A stretch of DNA of 33,644 nt from Nitrospirota bacterium. GTDB lineage: Bacteria > Nitrospirota > Thermodesulfovibrionia > Thermodesulfovibrionales > JdFR-85. The position numbers were made by a program, and so were the translations under genes. The DNA is taken from positions 1 to 33,644 of the forward strand of contig JAADGG010000006.1 in NCBI GenBank assembly GCA_013152485.1, read 5' to 3'. The number at the start of each line of letters is the position of its first letter. Position 1 is the first letter of the stretch. Positions 1 to 6,800 of this stretch are shown here, one piece after another. The notes under the pieces are model-generated. The model worked only from the letters and a program-made list of their open reading frames with translations. It ran no database searches and had not been told where the DNA came from.

Positions 1-790
1 CCTCGGGATCGTCGCTTGCAGGGCTGCCTGCGAGGATGAGGATGCAGTCGTTGTACTTCTTGACGATCCTGTATGCCTTTATGACGCCGATCGGGTCCTT
101 GAACCTGTCGAACCGAGACACCTGCAGTATTATGGGCCTGTCAGTGGGTATCTTGTATTTATCGAGCGTCTCCCTTATCTCTTCCTCCGTCAGGTCGCGG
201 TTCTTCTCACTCAGGGGATCGATGGAAGGGGGGATGATGAACTCGTCGATCGACATGGCCCGTGCGAACTTCGAGACGGAGAAGATGGCTGCGTCGTACT
301 TCTCGCAGTACCGTCTCAGATAGTCGCAGACCTCCTGCAGGGGATTCGATACATCTATGTGGCAGCGCCAAAGCCAGGGGGTTCCTCGTGACCCGGGATC
401 CCGGTCCTTGAATTCAATAAGGGGTGCGGGCTGGGGATCGTGTATCAGGACCGCGTCGGCCTCCAGGTCGAGCTTCTCTGCATTCCGCCTGTTCACCTCG
501 TAGTGGTACTGCCACATCTCCTCTGTTATCGCCTCGTAGTTGCCCTGCAGGGCATTGTGAATCTTCTTGGTTATGTCGAAGAACCGCTCATCCCCTTCTA
601 TGACTTCCCACCGTGCATCTATTCCGAGATCCTTCAGTATGGGGATCATCCTCTGCAGTATCTCGGCGACTCCGCCGCCTGCGCGCGTGGAGTTTATGTG
701 GAGGAAAGACCTGTCGTGAAATATCTCGCCGAGCCTCTGCAGGAGTATCAGGTCGCCCTTGGGTGCCACTCCGGTATACTTTGCTATCAT
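1..790 (-). CDS. treT: Trehalose synthase TreT-like glycosyltransferase (GT4), C-terminal part outside window
   Basis: Seen: the minus-strand frame is open from an ATG at 790 to the window edge, giving about 263 N-terminal residues. It reads an early glycine-rich stretch STRAGGGVAEIL, then HDPQPAPLI, WRCHIDVSNP, PPSIDPLSEKN and VSRFDRFKDPIGVI, the hallmarks of the GT-B trehalose glycosyltransferring synthase group. Family knowledge: TreT makes or splits trehalose using NDP-glucose plus glucose and is usually about 400 residues, so roughly a third is missing here only because of the window edge. The start codon overlaps the stop of the DUF5752 gene (ATGA at 787-790), so translation is probably coupled. 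It is the third gene of an operon behind a sensor kinase. A generic GT4 with another acceptor cannot be fully excluded. Confidence 0.85.
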   Translation of the reverse strand, partial: MIAKYTGVAPKGDLILLQRLGEIFHDRSFLHINSTRAGGGVAEILQRMIPILKDLGIDARWEVIEGDERFFDITKKIHNALQGNYEAITEEMWQYHYEVNRRNAEKLDLEADAVLIHDPQPAPLIEFKDRDPGSRGTPWLWRCHIDVSNPLQEVCDYLRRYCEKYDAAIFSVSKFARAMSIDEFIIPPSIDPLSEKNRDLTEEEIRETLDKYKIPTDRPIILQVSRFDRFKDPIGVIKAYRIVKKYNDCILILAGSPASDDPE

Positions 791-1473
791 TCCTCGACCC
801 CCGTGATCTCCATGTCCTGTTTTACCTTTTCGTCGACGATCTCGACGATATGCTCCCTTATTCCCTCGATGCTGTGCATGAAGGGGTCGATGGCCCACAG
901 CCTCTTTGCGAGTTCCTGCTCGCCCAGCACCTCGTCGAACCACTTCGAGAAGTCGTCCGTCCCGCCGCCGAGCCTGGTCCTGGCCTCGTGAAAGTGGTAG
1001 TATATAGATGCCGCGTCGATGTACCTTATGGCGATGAGGAACTCTGCGAGGTTCCTCGCCCTGATGCGCGCGGGAAAGACGATCGTTATGGTTTCATTGA
1101 AGTAGAACTCCTCGCCGCTCAGGGCTTCCCTCGGTTCGGGGAAGCTCTCGATATAGTTGTCTATGACCGTAAGCAGGGCGCTCCTGACCCCGGAGATGTT
1201 CTTGAACTCATAAGGGTCTATGCTCGAGAGTTGTTCGGCCAGCGCGCTCTCTTCGAGTGATTCCCCCACCCAGTGGGCGAAGTCATTCGTGTACTCCCGG
1301 ATCCGGCCCTTCAGAAAATACTGGCATGTATGATGGAATATGGATTCTTCGCTGACCGTGGCGATGAGATCGCGTAATTCCCTCAGGTTTGCAGCCCTCT
1401 TCGCCGTTGACTTGAGAATGCTTATGCACTGCATGAACTCAAACGGCTTTGCCCTGTTCGTTGCGTTATCCAT
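787..1473 (-). CDS. DUF5752-type protein with two tandem copies of its domain
   Basis: Protein of 228 residues with no signal peptide or membrane segment. Seen: it is built from two similar halves, about residues 10-110 and 121-218. Each half carries an NLxE motif, then SI..H (H48 in the first half, H160 in the second), DFxxW (D64, D174), a leucine-rich stretch and an IDP motif, ending with an ID/VD helix. I recall DUF5752 proteins next to trehalose or other sugar-metabolism genes, but no biochemical role is known to me. A strong ribosome site (AAAGGAGG) precedes the ATG. It lies 38 bases after the histidine kinase and overlaps the treT start by four bases. A cytosolic role as regulator or partner of TreT is inferred from this context only. 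Confidence 0.75.
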   Translation of the reverse strand: MDNATNRAKPFEFMQCISILKSTAKRAANLRELRDLIATVSEESIFHHTCQYFLKGRIREYTNDFAHWVGESLEESALAEQLSSIDPYEFKNISGVRSALLTVIDNYIESFPEPREALSGEEFYFNETITIVFPARIRARNLAEFLIAIRYIDAASIYYHFHEARTRLGGGTDDFSKWFDEVLGEQELAKRLWAIDPFMHSIEGIREHIVEIVDEKVKQDMEITGVEE

Positions 1474-1511
1474 AAGCCTCCTTTCCGGTGAGTGTGGAAA
1501 GAGCCGTGTCG

Positions 1512-3068
1512 CTAAAGGTCTTTCTTTTCAACGACCCTGATGAAGAACTCGCACTTCCTGCAATCACCGATCTTCTGAGCAAACATGCCCCGTGCCTTTC
1601 CTTCACAAAACGTCCCGGCCACCGCCCAGCAGATCCTTCCGTAATTGGGATACGCCGGACACGTCTTCTCCTCGCCGTCTCCGGCTTTGTCGACCCCGCA
1701 CTTGTTGTGTTCCCAGCACTGCGTCTTGAATGCCTCTCCAGCCGGCACATAGGGGAAATAGAGGCTGAATACGGATCCCTTGCCCACGGTACTGGAGACT
1801 TTTATGAAGCCGCGGTGTTCGTCCATGATCTTCTTGCATATGGAAAGTCCCAGCCCCGTACCGTGCCCCACGTGCTTGGTCGAGTAAAAGGGCTCGAAGA
1901 GCCTCTCGAGTTTCTCTTCCGGAATACCCGTACCAGTATCAATTATATCAAATACCACGTAATTAATATAATTCCTTTCCTCCATCCTGGTTTTCACCGT
2001 CAGCGTACCTCCCTGCGGCATCGCATCGATGGCGTTGATTACGAGGTTGTTGATCGCCTGAATGACCTGGTCTTTGTCCATCAGGATCTTGGGCAGGCCC
2101 GGGGTCAGCTCCATCTTTATATCGATTCCCTGCTCCCTGCACAGCTCGATGTATGCCTTCAGTGATTCCTCTGCGACGTCGTTGATGTCCTCGTAGTTGA
2201 GGTGGTACTTTGCCTCTCTCGAGAAACTGAGGACGTCCCTCAGTATCCGTTCGAGCCTTTCAACCTCCGAGGCTATGAGCTTTGCGTATTCCTCTTCCTT
2301 CGTACCCTCCTGTACCCGTTTTTCGAGCCTTCTGGCAAAACCGCCGATGGCGGTCAGAGGGTTTCGTATCTCATGGGCGATGTCCGCGGTGAGCCTGCCG
2401 AGTGCAGAGAGCTTTTCTGCCTGTATGAGCTTGTGCTGCAGTTTTCTCAGCTCGTCTATCGACTCCAGAAGCTCCCTGTTCAGGGATTCGATCTCCTCCT
2501 TGTCCCGCCTCAGCTTCTCGGACAGCAGCCCCAGGGGCAACGCGATCAGGAAGAGGAAGGATACGCGCAGCGAGAAGTCGGTCCAGTGCAGGGTTGCAAA
2601 GTCGAAATTGCCGCTGAACATGTATGTGACGGTAGATATGACGGCGACGGCAAGACCGAACAGGTATCCGTAATAGAACGAGTGCAGTGCCGTCAGGAGG
2701 TAGAACCCGATGAAGAAGTTGCTGTTGAAGCCTCCGGAATACTTGGTCAGGAGATAGACGAAGGAGAGGTCGAAGGCGAGCGAGAGCACGTATATCGCCC
2801 TCTTCTTCTCGAACTTGAAAAACAGCAGGAGGTAGATGGAGACGCAGTAGGTAATGAAGTACTTCAGTATCGACGAGAATACCCTGATGTTCTCTTCGGA
2901 GAGCTCGGAATATGCCAGCCAGCCGTATCCACCGCCGAGCACTATGACTCTCAGGATCAGAAAACCTACATCGGCAATCTCCGACTCCCGCTTGACCAGC
3001 GTCCATTTATCCCTGAGTGTCCCGAGTATTTTCCGCATGAAAGTCCCACCACCGACAGCCCGTTGCAT
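1512..3068 (-). CDS. Membrane-bound sensor histidine kinase with C-terminal two-CW cysteine domain
   Basis: Protein of 518 residues. Several hydrophobic segments lie between about residues 32 and 182, followed by a coiled coil (about 185-218). The HisKA H-box AHEIRNPLTA has the phosphorylated histidine at H232. The N-box is at 337-350, G1 DTGTG at 377-381 and G2 GTGLGLSI at 403-410. The last 70 residues hold seven cysteines (C451, C457, C470, C480, C488, C503, C506), with C451 and C480 each followed by Trp: a two-CW domain, probably binding a metal or Fe-S cluster. No response regulator is adjacent, so the partner is elsewhere. The signal is unknown; the operon with DUF5752 and treT suggests osmotic or desiccation stress. 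A second in-frame ATG at 3038 is an alternative start, and neither ATG has a strong ribosome site. Confidence 0.93.
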   Translation of the reverse strand: MQRAVGGGTFMRKILGTLRDKWTLVKRESEIADVGFLILRVIVLGGGYGWLAYSELSEENIRVFSSILKYFITYCVSIYLLLFFKFEKKRAIYVLSLAFDLSFVYLLTKYSGGFNSNFFIGFYLLTALHSFYYGYLFGLAVAVISTVTYMFSGNFDFATLHWTDFSLRVSFLFLIALPLGLLSEKLRRDKEEIESLNRELLESIDELRKLQHKLIQAEKLSALGRLTADIAHEIRNPLTAIGGFARRLEKRVQEGTKEEEYAKLIASEVERLERILRDVLSFSREAKYHLNYEDINDVAEESLKAYIELCREQGIDIKMELTPGLPKILMDKDQVIQAINNLVINAIDAMPQGGTLTVKTRMEERNYINYVVFDIIDTGTGIPEEKLERLFEPFYSTKHVGHGTGLGLSICKKIMDEHRGFIKVSSTVGKGSVFSLYFPYVPAGEAFKTQCWEHNKCGVDKAGDGEEKTCPAYPNYGRICWAVAGTFCEGKARGMFAQKIGDCRKCEFFIRVVEKKDL

Positions 3069-3093
3069 CCAGCCGACCGCTCTTTAAAATATT

Positions 3094-3124
3094 ATTCTAC
3101 AACAAACACTTGCTTTTTAACCAA
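3094..3124 (-). promoter_or_regulatory. Weak candidate promoter for the kinase-DUF5752-treT operon
   Basis: On the minus strand TTGGTT (3124-3119) is followed after 19 bases by TAGAAT (3099-3094), about 30 bases before the kinase start. The spacing is long and the -35 match is poor, so this is only the best available candidate. Confidence 0.25.
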
Positions 3125-3146
3125 GTTGACGCCCGCTTGAGCCCCG

Positions 3147-3179
3147 GCCGGACGCCGGTACGAGCCGGACGCCGGCACG
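3147..3179. repeat. Two-copy GC-rich tandem repeat, period 17
   Basis: The 16-base unit GCCGGACGCCGGTACG at 3147-3162 recurs at 3164-3179 with one change (T to C). Each unit contains CCGG-ACG-CCGG and can fold on itself. It sits between divergent genes. It might be a protein site or a REP-like element; I saw no clear further non-coding copy in the window. Confidence 0.8.
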
Positions 3180-3455
3180 GGAATGAGTGAAGAGTCTGTC
3201 ATATCGCTCCCAACAGCCATATCATTGCAGGAGCCAGCAAATAAATACCGTAGCCCTTTCATGTCGCAGGATCAAGCCCGGTATGACAAAACTACCGCTT
3301 CCTGCAATCTTTCAACCATGGTTTCGGGTGTTTTATTGCCGGTGTAATAAAGTCCGTTCAAAAGCAACATCCCTTCTCCCTATTGATGATTACCGTGTTT
3401 TTACCGGACACGAAAGGTTTTTTTCCTCTGTCTTCAGCGTCGAGCCGAGAGGGGG

Positions 3456-3471
3456 TTGACAGTTTCGTCAA
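3456..3471. promoter_or_regulatory. Perfect inverted repeat TTGAC-N6-GTCAA over the -35 box (putative operator)
   Basis: The half-sites TTGAC (3456-3460) and GTCAA (3467-3471) are exact inverted copies around six bases. The left half-site is the -35 hexamer itself, so a bound protein would block RNA polymerase. The adjacent Rrf2-type regulator is the obvious candidate, as autoregulation is common in that family. The six-base gap differs from the four-base gap of FNR sites. Confidence 0.55.
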
Positions 3472-3484
3472 AATAGGATAAAAT
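3456..3484 (+). promoter_or_regulatory. Strong sigma-70-type promoter of the rrf2-cco operon
   Basis: A perfect -35 TTGACA (3456-3461) and a -10 TAAAAT (3479-3484, one mismatch) are separated by the optimal 17 bases. The transcript start is expected near 3491, giving a leader of about 67 bases before the rrf2 ATG at 3558. No other comparable promoter was seen before ccoN, so the regulator and oxidase genes are probably co-transcribed. Confidence 0.75.
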
Positions 3485-3557
3485 TACTCCTGATTTGAGC
3501 CGCGACCCTGCAACGATGCGGCAGGGGCTCACCGCTTTCACGACGGAGGTTTTGCAT

Positions 3558-3965
3558 ATGCAGATAACGAGAGAGGCGGATTACGCTGTCAGGTGTGTCA
3601 TGTATCTCGCCGCAGCAGCAGGCCGGCCGGCGCCTGTGGGCGAGATCGCCGATGCCCAGGGGATGTCGACACCGTTCACGGCGAAGATACTGCAGAAGCT
3701 CGTGAACGCTGGGATCGCTGCTTCCAGGCGCGGCATCAAGGGGGGGTTCGTGCTTGGAAAGGCCCCTTCGGAGACAACCCTGCTTGAGGTCATCGAGGCG
3801 GTACAGGGCCCGCTGGCACTCAACGTCTGTGTGGTGGACAAGAAAAACTGTGACAGGAGCTCGCACTGTTCCGTGCATCCTGTCTGGATGGAGGTGCAGG
3901 CCGACATGAAGAAGAAGCTCGGGTCCTACACCTTCGAGAGACTTCTGAAGGGGAAACCTCATTGA
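3558..3965 (+). CDS. Rrf2/IscR-family [2Fe-2S] transcriptional regulator
   Basis: From the ATG at 3558, with ribosome site GGAGGT seven bases upstream, the protein has 135 residues, typical of the family. The N-terminus MQITREADYAVRCVMYLA is the classic Rrf2 opening of the winged helix-turn-helix. The recognition region includes STPFTAKILQKL and the wing RRGIKGGFVL. Three cysteines at C91, C98 and C104 match the arrangement that binds the [2Fe-2S] cluster in IscR and NsrR. An in-frame start at 3495 would add 21 residues without any family resemblance. It lies 31 bases before ccoN, so it likely senses oxygen, NO or iron-sulfur status and controls the oxidase genes. The signal is inferred. Confidence 0.92.
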   Translation: MQITREADYAVRCVMYLAAAAGRPAPVGEIADAQGMSTPFTAKILQKLVNAGIAASRRGIKGGFVLGKAPSETTLLEVIEAVQGPLALNVCVVDKKNCDRSSHCSVHPVWMEVQADMKKKLGSYTFERLLKGKPH

Positions 3966-3996
3966 GGAACAGAAGGACGGATTCAAGGAGGAGAGA

Positions 3997-5406
3997 ATGA
4001 AAGAGAGTGTTCATGACTATTCCGTGGTGCGCGGCTTTGCCTACTCTGCACTCTTCTGGCTGATTATAGGCCTGGTTGTAGGGTTGTGGCTTGCCGCGGA
4101 GATGTTTTATCCAAGGCTGAATCTGACCCCGTGGCTCAGTTTCGGCCGTCTCAGGGTTGTGCATACCAACGGCCTTGCCTTCGGTTTTGCACTTGCGGGC
4201 ATCTTTTCCTGCACATACTACATGTTGCAGAGGCTGACGAGAACGCCGATCGCCTTTCCCAGGCTTGCGAGGTTTCACCTGTACCTCTTCAATGCAGCGA
4301 TCGCCCTCGCAGCCCTCAGTCTCTTTGCAGGCATGAATACGTCCAAGGAGTATGCCGAACTGGAATGGCCGCTCGATGTGGTGGTGGTGATCATGTGGGT
4401 CGTCTTCGCCGTCAACGTGTTTGCGACCCTCGCCAGGCGCAGGGAGAAACAGATGTACATCTCGCTCTGGTACATAATAGCCATGACCGTCACGGTGGCC
4501 GTTCTATACATAATCAACAACCTTTCGGTTCCGGTGAACCTGTTCAAGTCTTACCCGATATATGCCGGGGTCAACGATGCAAACGTACAGTGGTGGTACG
4601 GTCACAACGCAGTGGGATTCGTCTTCACCGTGCCTATACTGGCCATGTTCTACTACTATCTTCCAAAGACCGTGAACCTGCCGATTTACAGTCACAGGCT
4701 TTCCATAATATCCTTCTGGTCACTCGTCTTTGCCTATCTCTGGACGGGCGCGCATCACCTGATGCTCACCCCGGTGCCCGAGTGGATACAGACGGTCGCC
4801 ATAGCATTCAGTATCTTCCTGATAGCGCCCTCATGGGGCTCCGTCGTGAACGGATACTATACGATGCGTGGAAACTGGGATCTCATGAGGACGAACTACC
4901 TGACAAAGTTCTTTGTCGTCGGCATAACCTTCTACGGCCTCCAGACCATACAGGGGCCGACCCAGGGGCTCAGGACGCTCACCGCATTCTTCCACTATAC
5001 CGACTATATAGTCGGCCATGTCCACATGGGTACGATGGGATGGGTCACCATGATAATCTCTGCATCACTGTATTACATGGTCCAGGAGATGAACAGGACC
5101 GAGGTCTACAGCGTGAGGCTTGCAAACCTCCACTTCTACCTCATCCTTGCAGGACAGCTGCTGTATACGGTCACCATGTGGATCGCGGGCATTCAGCAGG
5201 GTGCAATGTGGAAGGCGACCAACCCTGACGGTTCATTGACCTACAGCTTTATCGAGACCGTGGCGTCGCTCTATCCATACTGGAAGATCAGGTTCGTCGG
5301 GGGACTCGTCTATTTCCTCGGGATCGTCGTCTTTGTCTACAACTTCGTGATGACGGGCAGGGGCTCGAAGAAGTCGAGTCTCGACCCCGGCATGAGGACT
5401 GCATAG
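3997..5406 (+). CDS. ccoN: cbb3-type cytochrome c oxidase catalytic subunit I
   Basis: Heme-copper oxidase subunit of 469 residues with about 12 membrane helices. It reduces oxygen to water at the heme b3-CuB centre while pumping protons. Seen ligands: H56 (VVHTNG) and H343 for low-spin heme b, H341 (YIVGHVHMG) for heme b3, and H203 (WWYGHNAVGF) plus H253-H254 (WTGAHHLM) for CuB. Y247, six residues before H253, is in the position of the histidine-crosslinked tyrosine specific to cbb3 enzymes. The glutamate-lacking helix VI and the WWYGH motif separate it from aa3 and bo3 subunits. Ribosome site AAGGAGG is five bases before the ATG. It is the first structural gene, 31 bases after rrf2. Confidence 0.97.
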   Translation: MKESVHDYSVVRGFAYSALFWLIIGLVVGLWLAAEMFYPRLNLTPWLSFGRLRVVHTNGLAFGFALAGIFSCTYYMLQRLTRTPIAFPRLARFHLYLFNAAIALAALSLFAGMNTSKEYAELEWPLDVVVVIMWVVFAVNVFATLARRREKQMYISLWYIIAMTVTVAVLYIINNLSVPVNLFKSYPIYAGVNDANVQWWYGHNAVGFVFTVPILAMFYYYLPKTVNLPIYSHRLSIISFWSLVFAYLWTGAHHLMLTPVPEWIQTVAIAFSIFLIAPSWGSVVNGYYTMRGNWDLMRTNYLTKFFVVGITFYGLQTIQGPTQGLRTLTAFFHYTDYIVGHVHMGTMGWVTMIISASLYYMVQEMNRTEVYSVRLANLHFYLILAGQLLYTVTMWIAGIQQGAMWKATNPDGSLTYSFIETVASLYPYWKIRFVGGLVYFLGIVVFVYNFVMTGRGSKKSSLDPGMRTA

Positions 5407-5421
5407 AAAGGAGGCATGAAC

Positions 5422-6138
5422 ATGGGAATATACTCGAAACCAGCACTCTTTGCACTGCTGTCGGTGGTGCTGATCCTTGCAGGGACGTTCGTCACAACGA
5501 TCTTGCCGATATACATGCCCTCGACACAGCCGGTCAGCAGGTATATCAAGCCGTATACGGCGGTGGAACTCGAGGGCAGGGACATCTACATACGCGAGGG
5601 ATGCAACAACTGCCATACCCAGACCGTAAGGCCCCTCAGGACAGAGGTGGCGCGTTACGGAGAGTATTCCAAGCCCGAGGAGTTCGCCTATGACAGGCCG
5701 CACCTTTGGGGCTCCCGCAGGACCGGGCCCGACCTTGCACGCGTCGGCGGGAAGTATCCTGACGCCTGGCACTACCAGCATCTCTCCGACCCGGCCTCGG
5801 TCTCCCCGGTATCCAACATGCCGGCCTATGGATGGCTTGCCGGAAGGAGGCTCGATACCGGATACACGTTCAGGAAGGTCTCGGTCCTCGGATACGGCTA
5901 CAGCCGGCAGGAGGTGACGGAACAGATCGATTCCTACAGGGTGCGGGTCACGGCCCCTGACTATCCGGCCCGCGATGTCCGCAGCAGGGTGACCCCACCG
6001 GAGTTCAGGAACTACCTTACCGAGATGGATGCGCTGGTGGCGTATCTGCAGAAGCTCGGCAGGGACGTCAAGGAGCTCGAGCAGGGCAGGCAGGTTGCCC
6101 TGCAGGAGAACGAATCAGGAAAGAGCGAGGTGCAATAG
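5422..6138 (+). CDS. ccoO: cbb3-type cytochrome c oxidase mono-heme subunit II
   Basis: Membrane-anchored cytochrome c of 238 residues passing electrons to CcoN. One N-terminal membrane helix (about residues 7-30) anchors a periplasmic domain. The heme c motif is CNNCH (C61, C64, H65) and the axial methionine is in SNMPAYGWL (M133). TVRPLRTEVARYGEYS after the heme motif is typical of CcoO. The ATG at 5422 is preferred because AAAGGAGG lies seven bases upstream; an ATG two codons earlier (5416) is only one base from that site. The stretch of about residues 145-205 before the last helix is charged and somewhat long, but the family pattern is intact. It starts 15 bases after ccoN. Confidence 0.96.
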   Translation: MGIYSKPALFALLSVVLILAGTFVTTILPIYMPSTQPVSRYIKPYTAVELEGRDIYIREGCNNCHTQTVRPLRTEVARYGEYSKPEEFAYDRPHLWGSRRTGPDLARVGGKYPDAWHYQHLSDPASVSPVSNMPAYGWLAGRRLDTGYTFRKVSVLGYGYSRQEVTEQIDSYRVRVTAPDYPARDVRSRVTPPEFRNYLTEMDALVAYLQKLGRDVKELEQGRQVALQENESGKSEVQ

Positions 6139-6140
6139 GT

Positions 6141-6284
6141 ATGGACTGGACGGTATGGGCGTATTTCGGTTTCGTTACCGTACTGGCTGCCACCTTTCTC
6201 GGCATAATCCTGTACTTCTACAGGCCGGCAAGAAAAGAGAAGGTGGAAGAGCCCAAGTACAAGATGCTCAGGGAGGACGACTGA
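6141..6284 (+). CDS. ccoQ: Small cbb3 oxidase subunit, CcoQ/FixQ-like
   Basis: A 47-residue protein: one membrane helix (about residues 6-26, YFGFVTVLAATFLGIILYFY) followed by a short charged tail RPARKEKVEEPKYKMLREDD. Size, topology and position between ccoO and ccoP match CcoQ, which stabilises the oxidase complex. Its start lies two bases after the ccoO stop, with GAGGTGCAATAGGT upstream supplying a modest ribosome site. The tail PKYKML(R)EDD closely resembles the tail of CcoS further downstream. Such short proteins diverge quickly, so the name rests mainly on context. Confidence 0.8.
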   Translation: MDWTVWAYFGFVTVLAATFLGIILYFYRPARKEKVEEPKYKMLREDD

Positions 6285-6323
6285 GCTTTACCGGAAGATC
6301 CGATTCAAAACAGGAGGTGTCTT

Positions 6324-6797
6324 ATGGCGGAATTCGATGGCATAAAGGAGGCACACAACAAGATCCCGCTCGGTTGGATGATATTTTTTGTAGGGGTTAT
6401 AGTGTGGCTGGTTTGGTACATAGTCTCTTACACGCCGCAGATAAGCGGCTGGTCGCAGTACAAGGTCTTCGAGGAGGAGATGGAAGCCGCATCAGGCGTA
6501 AAGGAGGAGGCTGCTCAAGAGAATCCTTACGAGTATTCGGCTGCCGCGGTCAAGGAAGGCAAGGCCCTTTATGTCTCAAACTGTTCGGTGTGCCACGGCG
6601 CGGACCTCAAGGGCGGTGTCGGTCCGGACCTTACCGGCAGCCTCAAGTATGGTGATGAGGACAGGGAGATGTTCGTTACGGTCGCAGACGGCAGGCCGGG
6701 GGGCATGCCGGCCTTCAGGCAGCAGCTCGGCACAGAGCGCATCTGGAAGGTGCTGGCGTATGTCGACTCCGTCAGGGAGCGCGGAGAAAGGCCCTGA
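6324..6797 (+). CDS. ccoP: Short mono-heme CcoP-like cytochrome c subunit III of cbb3 oxidase
   Basis: Protein of 157 residues. It begins DGIKEAHNKIPLGWM and a membrane helix (about 17-36), the usual CcoP N-terminus, then a linker rich in Glu and Ala. A single cytochrome c domain follows, with CSVCH (C87, C90, H91) and the methionine ligand in GGMPAF (M128). Standard CcoP proteins are about 300 residues with two c hemes, so one heme domain is missing. The gene shows no frameshift or remnant; the next gene starts three bases after its stop. It probably takes electrons from a soluble cytochrome or the bc1-type complex and passes them to CcoO. Ribosome site AGGAGG precedes the ATG. Confidence 0.9.
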   Translation: MAEFDGIKEAHNKIPLGWMIFFVGVIVWLVWYIVSYTPQISGWSQYKVFEEEMEAASGVKEEAAQENPYEYSAAAVKEGKALYVSNCSVCHGADLKGGVGPDLTGSLKYGDEDREMFVTVADGRPGGMPAFRQQLGTERIWKVLAYVDSVRERGERP

Positions 6798-6800
6798 CAG

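Larger units (their letters stand above)
3069..3557. other. Divergent intergenic region between sensor kinase and rrf2 genes (489 bases)
   Basis: No credible gene was seen. Short open frames here have no family resemblance and no ribosome sites. The stretch contains a GC-rich 17-base tandem repeat (3147-3179), the candidate kinase promoter (3094-3124) and the strong rrf2 promoter with its inverted repeat (3456-3484). Bases 3181-3455 show nothing I can interpret. Confidence 0.7.

Noticed and set aside
2202-3140. Long plus-strand open frame (312 codons) opposite the sensor kinase
   Set aside because: Antisense shadow of a clearly recognisable kinase; no ribosome site and no family motifs.
3456-3471. 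FNR/Anr box in front of the cbb3 operon
   Set aside because: FNR sites have TTGAT-N4-ATCAA; here the gap is six bases and the half-site ends in C, so an Rrf2 operator is more likely.
4086-5228. Plus-strand frame of 380 codons inside ccoN
   Set aside because: Out-of-frame reading of ccoN, whose heme and copper ligands are intact in the other frame.
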